Assembly (NCBI GenBank): GCA_008923315.1
Contig: WBSF01000005.1
Span: 1 to 64,000 of the forward strand
Source: Betaproteobacteria bacterium SCN1
GTDB lineage: Bacteria; Pseudomonadota; Gammaproteobacteria; Burkholderiales; Thiobacillaceae
DNA: 64,000 bases
Direction of reading: 5' to 3'
The position numbers and the translations under genes were made by a program. Below the pieces are notes generated by a model. That model ran no database searches. It saw nothing but the letters and a program-made list of their open reading frames with translations, and was not told the origin of the DNA. Shown here one piece after another: positions 52,353 to 60,184 of this stretch (its first letter is position 1; each line of letters starts with the position of its first letter).

Positions 52353-53636
52353 ATGGGCACAGAACCTGCTTTATGCGGGCCATTCCTTATTCACAGGCAT
52401 GACAGAGTGTTCGAGAGTTGTTGTCCTTTTTGCGGCCTGGTGTGCGACGACGTGCGTGTAGAGGTCGAGGCGTCCGGCGTGCGCGTCGAGCGGCCGGACT
52501 GCGCGCGTGCGCGCAGCCTGTTTGCTGTTCCGGCGACGGGACAGTCGCGGATCGGCGGCCAGCCGGTCGAGGCCATCGCCGCGCTGCGCGCCGCCGCCGC
52601 CCTCCTGGCGCAGGCCCGTCGTCCGCTGATCGGCGGCCTGGCCTGCGACGTTGCCGGCCAGCGTGCCGCGCTCGATCTGGCGGAACGCGTCGGCGGCGTG
52701 GTGGAGCACATGAACGGCGCCGCGCAGTTCCGCAACTGGCTGGCTTTCCAGGACAGCGGCTGGATGACGACGACGCTGTCCGAAGTGCGCAACCGCGCCG
52801 ATCTGATCGTTTTCGCCGGCACCGACGCATCGCGCTTCCCGCGTTTCTTCGAGCGCTGCATCGATGCCGGTTCGCAGTTCGGTCCGCTCGAACGCACCGT
52901 GATCACGCTCGGCGCGACGCCTGCGGGCGGGCGCGGCACGGCACACGCGATCGAGCCTGTCGATCTGGCGGCGCTTTTCGCCGATCTGCGCATTCGCCTG
53001 GCGGGCGGCACCGGCGCGCCGAACGGCATCGGCGGCGTGCCGGCCGCTACGCTGGACGCCTTGCTGGCGAGCATGAAGGCGGCGCGTTACGGCGTGCTGG
53101 TATGGAACGCGGCGGAACTCGATTTCCCGCATGCGGACCTGACCGTTCAGGCGATGGTCGAACTGGTTCGGGATCTGAACCGCGAGACCCGCTGGGCCGG
53201 CCTGCCGCTGGGCGGCAGCGACGGCGATACCTCCGCGTCGCAGGTCTGCACCTGGCGCACGGGCTACCCGCTGCGTGTCGGTTTCGATCCCGCCGGCCCG
53301 CGTTACGAGCCGCTGCTGTTCGAGGCGTCGCGTCTCCTGGCGGCGGGCGAGGCGGACACGCTGCTCTGGGTATCCGTATTCGATCCCGCGCGCACGCCGC
53401 CCGAAACCGCCTGTCCGCGCATCGTGCTCGGGCGTCCGGACATGCGGCTGGATGCCATGGGGCCGCAGGATGTGTTCATCCCGGTGGCGGTGCCCGGCGT
53501 GCACCACGCCGGCATTCTGCACCGCATGGACGGCGTCGTGTCCCTGCCGCTGCAGGGGCCGTCGCCATCCGCGCTGTTCAGCGCGGCGCAGGCGCTGGCC
53601 GCCATCCAACGGGAGATGACGCATGCTGCGGCTTAA
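52353..53636 (+). CDS. fhcB: formyltransferase/hydrolase complex subunit B (FhcB)
   Basis: FhcB is the FwdB-related subunit of the complex that converts formyl-H4MPT to formate via formyl-methanofuran. The protein (up to 427 residues) has an N-terminal cysteine motif CCPFCGLVCDDV plus a later Cys (PDCARA), then the molybdopterin-type fold with RPLIGGLACDVAGQRAALDLAERVGG. The start is unsure: ATG 52353 gives the longest form, while GTG 52407 begins right before the conserved FESCCPFCG. Bacterial FhcB is thought to have lost the molybdenum/tungsten chemistry of FwdB. It overlaps fhcA by 14 bases. Confidence 0.9.
   Translation: MGTEPALCGPFLIHRHDRVFESCCPFCGLVCDDVRVEVEASGVRVERPDCARARSLFAVPATGQSRIGGQPVEAIAALRAAAALLAQARRPLIGGLACDVAGQRAALDLAERVGGVVEHMNGAAQFRNWLAFQDSGWMTTTLSEVRNRADLIVFAGTDASRFPRFFERCIDAGSQFGPLERTVITLGATPAGGRGTAHAIEPVDLAALFADLRIRLAGGTGAPNGIGGVPAATLDALLASMKAARYGVLVWNAAELDFPHADLTVQAMVELVRDLNRETRWAGLPLGGSDGDTSASQVCTWRTGYPLRVGFDPAGPRYEPLLFEASRLLAAGEADTLLWVSVFDPARTPPETACPRIVLGRPDMRLDAMGPQDVFIPVAVPGVHHAGILHRMDGVVSLPLQGPSPSALFSAAQALAAIQREMTHAAA
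52400..52410. promoter_or_regulatory. second copy of the C1-island dyad half, near the fhcB start
   Basis: TGACAGAGTGT is an exact 11-base match to the opposite strand of the dyad at 52239-52253. It overlaps the alternative GTG start of fhcB at 52407. Two copies 150-160 bases apart could allow looping by one regulator. Confidence 0.4.
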
Positions 53637-55284
53637 GAACGGACGGCTCTACGATCCCGCGCACGGCGTCGACGGCGTCGTGCGCGATCTTTACGTCGAT
53701 CGCGGGCGGCTCGTCGCCGAGCCCGGCCCCGGATTGCCGCTGGACGGCGAGATCGATCTGGCCGGCCGGATCGTCATGGCCGGCGCGATCGATCTGCACA
53801 CGCACATCGGCGGCGGCAAGATGAACATCGCCCGCGCACTGCTGCCGGAAGACCACCGCCGCGATCCGGTGCCGGCCGCGGACGGCATGCATGCCGGCTG
53901 CGGGCATGCCGCACCGTCCACCTGGACCACTGGCTACCGCTATGCGGAGATGGGCTACACGGCCTGCTTCGAACCCGCGATGCTGCCGACGAACGCGCGC
54001 CACACGCATCTGGAGATGGGCGATATCCCGATGGTGGACAAGGGCGCCTACGCCATGCTCGGCAGCGACGATTTCTTTCTGCGGCTGCTGGCCGCGGGCA
54101 GCGATCAGCAGCTGATCAACGATTATGTCGGCTGGACGCTGCATGCCAGCCAAGCGATGGCGATCAAGGTGGTGAATCCGGGCGGCATCTCTGCGTTCAA
54201 GTTCAACGCCCGCGGTCTCGATCTCGACGAGCCGCATCCATATTACGGGATCACCCCGCGCAAGGTGATCCAGACCCTGTCGCGCGCGGTCCACGAACTG
54301 GGCGTCGCACATCCGCTGCACGTCCATGCCAGCAACCTCGGCGTACCGGGCAATGCCGACACCACGCTCGCCACGATGGCGGCCGCGGAAGGCCTGCCCA
54401 TCCATCTGACGCATATCCAGTTCCACAGCTACGGTACCGAGGGCGAGCGCAGGTTTTCGTCCGAGGCGGAACGGATCGCCGATGCGATCAACCGCATGCA
54501 GAACGTCTCGGCGGATGTCGGCCAGATCCTGTTCGGCCAGACGGTGACCGCGTCGGGCGACACCATGAAGCAGTACGCCAATCACCGTCACGCCCATCCC
54601 GACAAATGGGTGGTTGCGGACATGGAGTGCGACGCGGGCTGCGGCGTGGTGCCGTTCAAGTACAAGGACAAGAACTTCGTCAACGCGCTGCAATGGGCGA
54701 TCGGTCTGGAGCTGTTTCTGCGCGTCGGCGACCCGTGGCGCATTTTCCTGACCACCGACCATCCGAACGGTGCCCCGTTCACAAGCTACCCGCATCTGAT
54801 CCGGTTGCTGATGGACCGCGATTTCCGCAATTCGAAGCTGGATGAAATCCACCCGGATGCCGCGGCGCACAGCCAGCTGCGCAGCCTGGAGCGGGAATAC
54901 TCGCTCTACGAGATCGCGGTGATGACGCGCGCCGCGCCGGCCCGCTCGCTGGGGCTGGCCGACCGCGGCCATCTGGGCGAGGGGGCGGCGGCCGACATCG
55001 TCGTGTACCGCGACGAAGCGGATCGCGAGGCGATGTTCGCCCGGCCGGAATACGTGTTCAAGGACGGCGAACTGATCGTGCGCGACGGCAGGGTGGTGAA
55101 CGTGGTCAACGGCGCCCTGCACGCCGTGAAGCCCGAGTACGACAAGGGCATCGAGCAATCTTTGCGGGACTATTTCGAACGCTACATGACGATGAGCATG
55201 GAACACGTCAAGGTGAAGGACGACGAGATATGCGCCTGTGGCGCGAGCACCCTCATTCCCCATGCCTGCGGGAGACGCGCGTGA
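53623..55284 (+). CDS. fhcA: formyltransferase/hydrolase complex subunit A (FhcA)
   Basis: FhcA hydrolyses formyl-methanofuran to formate at a metal site of the amidohydrolase fold. The 553-residue protein has the metal-binding AIDLHTHIGGGKMNIARALLPEDH, a His-containing HPLHVHASNLGVPGN, LPIHLTHIQFHSYG and FLTTDHPNGAPFTSYP. These match the zinc-site regions of FwdA/FhcA. It follows fhcB with a 14-base overlap and precedes fhcD with a four-base overlap. Confidence 0.97.
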   Translation: MLRLKNGRLYDPAHGVDGVVRDLYVDRGRLVAEPGPGLPLDGEIDLAGRIVMAGAIDLHTHIGGGKMNIARALLPEDHRRDPVPAADGMHAGCGHAAPSTWTTGYRYAEMGYTACFEPAMLPTNARHTHLEMGDIPMVDKGAYAMLGSDDFFLRLLAAGSDQQLINDYVGWTLHASQAMAIKVVNPGGISAFKFNARGLDLDEPHPYYGITPRKVIQTLSRAVHELGVAHPLHVHASNLGVPGNADTTLATMAAAEGLPIHLTHIQFHSYGTEGERRFSSEAERIADAINRMQNVSADVGQILFGQTVTASGDTMKQYANHRHAHPDKWVVADMECDAGCGVVPFKYKDKNFVNALQWAIGLELFLRVGDPWRIFLTTDHPNGAPFTSYPHLIRLLMDRDFRNSKLDEIHPDAAAHSQLRSLEREYSLYEIAVMTRAAPARSLGLADRGHLGEGAAADIVVYRDEADREAMFARPEYVFKDGELIVRDGRVVNVVNGALHAVKPEYDKGIEQSLRDYFERYMTMSMEHVKVKDDEICACGASTLIPHACGRRA

Positions 55285-56177
55285 TCGTCAACGGCGTATC
55301 CATAGACGACACCTACGCGGAAGCCTTCGGCATGAAGGCCACCCGCATCGTCATCACTGCGGCCAGCATGACCTGGGCGAAGCACGCGGCGAACGCGGCC
55401 TTCGGCTTCGCTACGTCTGTGATCGCCTGCGGCTGCGAGGCCGGCATCGAACGCGAGCTCTCGCCCGAGGAAACGCCCGACGGCCGCCCCGGCGTCGCCG
55501 GCCTGCTGTTCGCCGTTTCCACCAAGGAGCTGGCCAAGCAGCTCGAACGCCGCGTGGGGCAATGCGTGCTGACCTGTCCCACCACCGCCGTGTTCGCCGG
55601 CTGTACGGGCGACGAAGCGCTGCCGCTGGGCAAGAACCTGCGCTACTTCGGGGACGGCTGGCAGATGTCCAAGGTCGTCGCGGGCAGGCGCTACTGGCGC
55701 ATTCCGGTGATGGACGGCGAATTCCTCGCCGAAGAAACGACCGGCCTGCTGCGTTCGGTGGGAGGCGGCAATTTCCTCGTGCTGGCGCGCTCCACCGCAC
55801 AGGCGCTGACGGCGTGCGAAGCGGCCGTGGCCGCCATCGCGAAGACGCCCGGGGCCATCGCACCGTTTCCCGGCGGCGTGGTGCGCTCCGGTTCGAAAGT
55901 CGGATCGAAGTACAAGGCCCTGCCGGCTTCGACCAACGATGCCTTCTGTCCGACGCTGCGCGGCGCGACGAAAAGCGAACTGTCGCCCGAAGTCGAGACG
56001 GTACTGGAAATCGTCATCGATGCGGTCGACGACGATGCGATGAAAACGGCCATGCGGGCCGGTCTGGATGCGGTCTGCGCCATCGGTGCCGACGGCGGCA
56101 TCGTGCGGCTGTCCGCCGGCAACTACGGCGGCAAGCTGGGACAGTTCCATTACCGGCTGCGGGAGATTCTGGCATGA
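55281..56177 (+). CDS. fhcD: formylmethanofuran:H4MPT N-formyltransferase (FhcD)
   Basis: FhcD moves the formyl group from formyl-H4MPT to methanofuran. The 298-residue protein has the family start IVNGVSIDDTYAEAFGMKATR and conserved blocks GEFLAEETTGLLRSVGGGNFLV, GVVRSGSKVGSKYK and NYGGKLGQFHYRLREIL. The start is GTG at 55281 in a GTGA overlap with fhcA. Length and motifs match both bacterial FhcD and archaeal Ftr. Confidence 0.97.
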   Translation: MIVNGVSIDDTYAEAFGMKATRIVITAASMTWAKHAANAAFGFATSVIACGCEAGIERELSPEETPDGRPGVAGLLFAVSTKELAKQLERRVGQCVLTCPTTAVFAGCTGDEALPLGKNLRYFGDGWQMSKVVAGRRYWRIPVMDGEFLAEETTGLLRSVGGGNFLVLARSTAQALTACEAAVAAIAKTPGAIAPFPGGVVRSGSKVGSKYKALPASTNDAFCPTLRGATKSELSPEVETVLEIVIDAVDDDAMKTAMRAGLDAVCAIGADGGIVRLSAGNYGGKLGQFHYRLREILA

Positions 56178-56977
56178 GCGGCACCACCCTGAGCCTGCGC
56201 ACGGCCCCGGCGGGACGCATCGACATGACGGGCGTACTGCCCGAAATCCTGGCCGGCCGCACGGCGGCCGAGATCGAGAAAATGCCGCTGCGCGTCGACG
56301 GCGTGCCGGTCGCGCTGGGCGAATGCTTCGCGGTGACGGCGGGCGAGGGCGAGGCGCTGACAATCCGTCCCGAAGGCGCGCGCCTCGACGGACTCGGCCG
56401 CGACATGCGCACGGGCATGCTGCGCGTGGAAGGCGCGGCGGGCCACTATCTCGCGCAGGGCATGCGCGGCGGCGAGCTGATCGTCGACGGCGACGCCGGC
56501 GACTGCGCCGCGAACGGCATGCGCGGGGGATGCCTGCGCATCGCCGGCAACGCCGGCGACTGGCTGGCCGCTGCACTGATCGGCGACCGTGCCGGCATGG
56601 GCGGCGGCGTGGTCGCGGTGGGCGGCAACGCCGGCGACCGTCTCGGCGACCGCATGCGGCGCGGCCTCGTGCTCGTGCGCGGCCGCGCCGGCACGGCCTG
56701 CGGCGCGCGGATGCGCGCAGGCACGCTGGTGGTGGCGGGCGGCTGCGGCACGCTGGCGGGCTTCGGCCTGCGCCGCGGCAGTCTCATCCTCGGCCAGGCG
56801 CCGGAGGCCATGCCGGCCTGCCATGGCGACGCCGGCATCGTGACGCTGGCCTGGCTCGGTCTGCTGCGCCGCCATGCCGAGGCCATCCTGCCTGGCGCCA
56901 TGCCCGACACGTCGCGCATGCACCGCTACATGGGCGACCTGGCTTTCGGCGGCAAGGGGGAGATCCTGGTCCCGTGA
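56174..56977 (+). CDS. fhcC: formyltransferase/hydrolase complex subunit C (FhcC)
   Basis: FhcC is the FwdC-like subunit, a right-handed beta-helix made of GxxGxxxG repeats. In the 267-residue protein these are clear: GDAGDCAANGMRGG, GNAGDWLAAALIGD and GNAGDRLGDRMRRG at roughly 19-residue spacing. The fold resembles the C-terminal domain of glutamate synthase and helps hold the complex together. It completes the order fhcB-A-D-C, which is the reverse of the fhcC-D-A-B order described for Methylobacterium. Confidence 0.96.
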   Translation: MSGTTLSLRTAPAGRIDMTGVLPEILAGRTAAEIEKMPLRVDGVPVALGECFAVTAGEGEALTIRPEGARLDGLGRDMRTGMLRVEGAAGHYLAQGMRGGELIVDGDAGDCAANGMRGGCLRIAGNAGDWLAAALIGDRAGMGGGVVAVGGNAGDRLGDRMRRGLVLVRGRAGTACGARMRAGTLVVAGGCGTLAGFGLRRGSLILGQAPEAMPACHGDAGIVTLAWLGLLRRHAEAILPGAMPDTSRMHRYMGDLAFGGKGEILVP

Positions 56978-57065
56978 GCCCGGGCAATCGCCTCTACCCG
57001 CGAGGCGGTGCGGCTTTCGGCCGCGACGGGCGTGCCTTTTCGGGCCTGCGGAACGTTTTTCCGGT

Positions 57066-57614
57066 ATGCGCCTGATCTTCCTTCGCCACGGCGAATCCGA
57101 ATACAACCGGCGCGGCCTGTGCAACGCCGATCCCGGTCTGCCGGTCCCCCTGACGGCGACCGGCCTGCTGCAGGCGCGCGATGCGGCCCGGCGGCTCGCG
57201 GACGTACCGATCCGGCGGGTGTTCGTATCCCGTCTGCGGCGGGCGCAGGAAACGGCCGCCATCGTCAATGCCCGCCATGGCGCGCATCTTCGGGTCGATG
57301 CCCGCCTCGACGATCGCAGCACCGGTTTCGAGGACCAGCCGGTCGCAGATTATCTCGACACGCAGCAGCGCGCGCCGGATCCGTTCGCCTGGAAGGCGCC
57401 GGGAGGTGAGTCCTACCGCGAACTGGTGGCGCGCGTTCATGGTTTTCTGGCCGAGGTGTGCACGCTCGATGAAGCGGCCGTGCTGGTGGTGACGCATCAT
57501 CAGGTAATGCAGGCCGCGGCCGGCTATTTCCGCGAACTGACGCCGGCGGACATGTGGCGTGTCTGGGTGGACAACGGCGCGACGCTGGAATTCGACACGG
57601 CCGACGCATGCTGA
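57066..57614 (+). CDS. histidine phosphatase family protein
   Basis: This 182-residue phosphoglycerate-mutase-like phosphatase has the catalytic RHG box LIFLRHGESEYN and a second His in VLVVTHHQVMQAA. Family members act on small phosphates such as alpha-ribazole phosphate. The position between fhcC and the dihydropteroate synthase gene (7-base overlap) suggests removal of a phosphate from a pterin or RFA intermediate of H4MPT synthesis. That is inference from context. Confidence 0.88.
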   Translation: MRLIFLRHGESEYNRRGLCNADPGLPVPLTATGLLQARDAARRLADVPIRRVFVSRLRRAQETAAIVNARHGAHLRVDARLDDRSTGFEDQPVADYLDTQQRAPDPFAWKAPGGESYRELVARVHGFLAEVCTLDEAAVLVVTHHQVMQAAAGYFRELTPADMWRVWVDNGATLEFDTADAC

Positions 57615-58423
57615 TCTGCGGCCGTTTCGACTTTGCGCTGGAGCGGCCGCTGGTCATGGGCATCGTCAACGCGACGCCCGATTCCTTCTCGGACGGCGGA
57701 CGGCACGCCGACCCGGCGCGGGCGATCGCGCACGGCCTGCGTCTGCGCGAAGCCGGCGCGGACATCCTCGACATCGGCGGCGAATCGACCCGCCCCGGCG
57801 CCGCACCGGTCGACGCGGCCGAGGAACTGCGGCGCGTGCTGCCGGTGATCGAAGGTCTGCGCGATTGCGGCGCGGCGCTGTCGATCGACAGCATGAAGCC
57901 CGGCGTGATGGCCGCCGCGCTCGTCGCGGGCGCGGACATGGTCAACGACGTCAACGCCCTGCGCGCGCCCGGCGCGCTGGACGCGGTTGCGAACGCCCGC
58001 TGCGCGGTCTGCCTGATGCACATGCAGGGCACGCCCGCGACCATGCAGCAGGCGCCGCGCTACGACGACGTCGTGGCCGAGGTGCGCGATTTCCTGCGCG
58101 CGCGCATCGACGCCGCGCGGGCGGCGGGAATCGCCCCTGCGCGGCTGGTCTGCGATCCGGGGTTCGGGTTCGGCAAGACGTCCGCGCACAACCGGGCGCT
58201 GTTCCAGGCGCTGCCGCAGCTTGCCGAACTGGCGCCGGTGCTCGTCGGTCTTTCGCGCAAATCGCTGTTCGGCGGCTCGGGCGGGCGGCCGGTTGCCGGC
58301 GCGGCGGCGAGCGTGGCCGCCGCCGCGCTGGCGGTGGCGCGCGGCGCCGCCATCGTGCGGGCGCACGACGTCGCCGAGACCGTCGAGGCGCTTGCCGTCG
58401 CCCACCGGCTGCGGGGCCGCTGA
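57608..58423 (+). CDS. folP: dihydropteroate synthase
   Basis: This 271-residue TIM-barrel enzyme carries the classic motifs MGIVNATPDSFSDGG, GADILDIGGESTRPGA, LSIDSMKPGV and the ending GLSRKS plus VRAHDVAETVEA. It joins the pterin diphosphate to p-aminobenzoate for folate. Lying inside the fhc operon next to a phosphatase, it may instead, or also, feed H4MPT synthesis; a different dihydropteroate-synthase-like protein is encoded at 34933. Its start ATG 57608 overlaps the phosphatase gene. Confidence 0.92.
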   Translation: MLICGRFDFALERPLVMGIVNATPDSFSDGGRHADPARAIAHGLRLREAGADILDIGGESTRPGAAPVDAAEELRRVLPVIEGLRDCGAALSIDSMKPGVMAAALVAGADMVNDVNALRAPGALDAVANARCAVCLMHMQGTPATMQQAPRYDDVVAEVRDFLRARIDAARAAGIAPARLVCDPGFGFGKTSAHNRALFQALPQLAELAPVLVGLSRKSLFGGSGGRPVAGAAASVAAAALAVARGAAIVRAHDVAETVEALAVAHRLRGR

Positions 58424-58539
58424 CGCCCCGCGGCCGGTTTGCCCCTGCCCGCTTCAACCCGGCGCCGGTTCAAGCCGGATTGTCCATCCATGCAGCCAAT
58501 GAAAAAACGAATCGGCTTGCGGGTTTATCCGGGGGGATC

Positions 58540-58553
58540 GCGTGTTTCTACCT
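58540..58553. repeat. 14-bp upstream repeat, copy 1 (before ompW)
   Basis: GCGTGTTTCTACCT, an exact copy of 59324-59337, lies 108 bases before the OmpW gene in a 237-base intergenic region. It may be a binding site for a shared regulator. The rest of this region holds a small GC-rich hairpin near 58612-58632 and no gene. Confidence 0.45.
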
Positions 58554-58660
58554 AGCCCGACACGGTATTGCTACCGATTTACAGGACCGGGCCCAGCCCG
58601 TGTAATCGCTGAGGGCGCCTGCGGGCGCGTAATCCAACGAGACTACTGGGGGAGTAAAGC

Positions 58661-59260
58661 ATGAGAAAACCGAATGTGTGCCGACTGGCCGCCATGCTGA
58701 CGGGCGCGCTGCTGGCGGCCGGCGTGCACGCGGAGCCGCTCGGGCTGGACGTGAGCGTCGGTCTGGTCGGCGTGTTGCCGGACATCAAGTCGCCGGTCGT
58801 GGGGGCGGATGCGGACGACCGCTACGTGCCCATCATCAATTTCACCTACTACCTGAGCGATCATTTCGCGCTGAACACTGCGGCGGGCATCACCCGCCAC
58901 GAGTTCGACAACGCGGGCGGCAAGCTGGGCAAGGCGTCGATGGCGCCCTTCCACCTGATGGCGCAATACCACTTCCTGCCGAAGGCGGACTTCCGTCCCT
59001 ACGTCGGCGTGGGTATCCACCACACGATCTTCTTCGATCAGGGCGGCCCCGCCTTCGACGGCCTGAAGGATTTCCCGTCCGACACCGGCGCCGTGCTGCA
59101 GGCCGGTTTCAGCTATTCGGTCAGCAAGGACTATTTCGTCAATCTCGACGTGAAGAAATTCTTCCTCGAAACCGACGTCACGCCCAAGGGCGGGGCCAAG
59201 ATCGAGACGATCGAACTCGATCCGCTGCTGGTCGGCATCGCCTTCGGCAAGCGTTTCTGA
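58661..59260 (+). CDS. ompW: OmpW family outer-membrane protein
   Basis: This 199-residue eight-stranded beta-barrel protein of the OmpW family has a signal peptide (residues 1-24, ending VHA). Alternating strands follow and it ends with the outer-membrane signature phenylalanine (GIAFGKRF). Family blocks are FTYYLSDHFALNTAAGIT, LPKADFRPYVGVGIHHT and DVKKFFLETDV. OmpW forms a narrow hydrophobic channel for small molecules. The ribosome-binding site GGGGGAG is good. A terminator follows 20 bases after the stop. Confidence 0.93.
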   Translation: MRKPNVCRLAAMLTGALLAAGVHAEPLGLDVSVGLVGVLPDIKSPVVGADADDRYVPIINFTYYLSDHFALNTAAGITRHEFDNAGGKLGKASMAPFHLMAQYHFLPKADFRPYVGVGIHHTIFFDQGGPAFDGLKDFPSDTGAVLQAGFSYSVSKDYFVNLDVKKFFLETDVTPKGGAKIETIELDPLLVGIAFGKRF

Positions 59261-59279
59261 TCGCGCAAGCCGCAGCCGA

Positions 59280-59303
59280 CGGCGCCGGACTCCCGGCGCC
59301 GTT
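59280..59303 (+). terminator. intrinsic terminator after ompW
   Basis: CGGCGCCGG-ACT-CCCGGCGCCG forms a 9-bp GC stem followed by TTTTC. It separates ompW from the Nif11-like gene, so the latter needs its own promoter. Confidence 0.75.
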
Positions 59304-59323
59304 TTCGTCGGCCGGTGCGGCCT

Positions 59324-59337
59324 GCGTGTTTCTACCT
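59324..59337. repeat. 14-bp upstream repeat, copy 2 (before Nif11-like gene)
   Basis: GCGTGTTTCTACCT matches copy 1 exactly and lies 155 bases before the Nif11-like start. A -10-like TATAAAT occurs downstream near 59384. The spacing to the start differs from copy 1 by about 47 bases. Confidence 0.45.
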
Positions 59338-59491
59338 GTTGTGGCCGTGACATTACGAATTAACCCTGACAGCAGCATTGCGTATAAATCGTCGTCGTAC
59401 CCGGTGCGATACGGCGGGCGGGAGGGCCGCGCGGTATCCCAAGGACAAATCGGGGCGAAACCCATCAGACGAATCGGATCAGGAGATTGTT

Positions 59492-59770
59492 ATGTTGAAA
59501 GCTGCGCAGGACAGGGATAACGAGAACAGGCCGTTCGAGAAATCGATCAAACAGTTCGGGGAAATCGTGATGAGCGACCCCGCGCTTCTGGCCAGACTCG
59601 ACGAGACGCGCGACGCCGACAGTTTCATCGTGGCTTACTGCAAGCTGGCGGCCGAGCGGGGCATTCATTTCACGACCGACAACATGAAGGTAGCGGTTCA
59701 GGAACAGAAGCAGGGCAGCAACTGGATTCTGCCCAAGGCGGTCCTGAGCATGGTACGCGAGCGTTTTTGA
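59492..59770 (+). CDS. Nif11-like domain small protein
   Basis: This 92-residue protein resembles the Nif11-type leader domain. Residues about 27-70 read SDPALLARLDETRDADSF, then AERGIHFTTDNMKVAVQEQ, the pattern DP-x-L-x-x-L, helix, G-x-x-F-T. Such domains occur in nitrogen-fixation operons and as leaders of ribosomally made peptide natural products. No Gly-Gly cleavage site or Cys-rich core follows: the C-terminus ends NWILPKAVLSMVRERF. The ATG 59492 has a strong AGGAG site. It is followed by the 99-residue gene after 16 bases. Role unknown. Confidence 0.75.
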   Translation: MLKAAQDRDNENRPFEKSIKQFGEIVMSDPALLARLDETRDADSFIVAYCKLAAERGIHFTTDNMKVAVQEQKQGSNWILPKAVLSMVRERF

Positions 59771-59786
59771 CCGAAGGTATCGAAAC

Positions 59787-60086
59787 ATGGACGAAATCAA
59801 GACAACGAGCGGGCGCGCAGTGGGCAGTTGGAACGGCGAGCGGGCGCAGGATCTCATGGCCGAGCTGAAGCGCATCAAGGGCATGCTGGCGTCGGAACGC
59901 GCAACCGATACGCTGGATTCGCGGGCGATGCCGCATCGCGAGCAATTGCACCCGGACCTCGTCGACTTCCGCGCCTATCATCTGTGGGGATGCGACAGGC
60001 ACGGGCAGTGCGTCGTGGGCACGAATGCCAACCGCATCGAGTCCGTCGACAAGGTGCTGTCCTTCTCCCTGATCGACCATCATTGA
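59787..60086 (+). CDS. hypothetical small protein with C-x4-C motif
   Basis: This is a 99-residue protein of unknown family. The N-terminal half is helical and charged (RAQDLMAELKRIKGML), and the C-terminal half contains YHLWGCDRHGQCVVGTN with two cysteines four residues apart, then LSFSLIDHH. It has no signal peptide or membrane segment. Its place 16 bases after the Nif11-like gene suggests joint expression. It could be a partner or substrate protein of that module; nothing in the sequence proves it. Confidence 0.65.
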   Translation: MDEIKTTSGRAVGSWNGERAQDLMAELKRIKGMLASERATDTLDSRAMPHREQLHPDLVDFRAYHLWGCDRHGQCVVGTNANRIESVDKVLSFSLIDHH

Positions 60087-60184
60087 TGCCGGCCTCGCGG
60101 GCGGCCCGGCCGGGCCGCGGGGCTTCAATGAACCCCGGCGCAGGTCGTATCATGGGCACCGGTCGTGCGAATCGGGAGCGCAGT

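Noticed and set aside
53578..55263. A 561-codon minus-strand open frame opposite fhcA
   Set aside because: fhcA has all family motifs and operon overlaps; the antisense frame is a codon-bias shadow.
58554..58580. A sigma-54-like promoter (GACACGGTATTGC) before ompW
   Set aside because: The spacing between the GG-like and GC elements is one base too short and the first G pair is GA, so it fails the invariant -24/-12 rule.
60093..60120. A terminator between the 99-residue gene and the acyl-CoA-dehydrogenase-like gene
   Set aside because: The GC-rich palindrome has no T tract after it, so it is at most a weak pause or stability hairpin.
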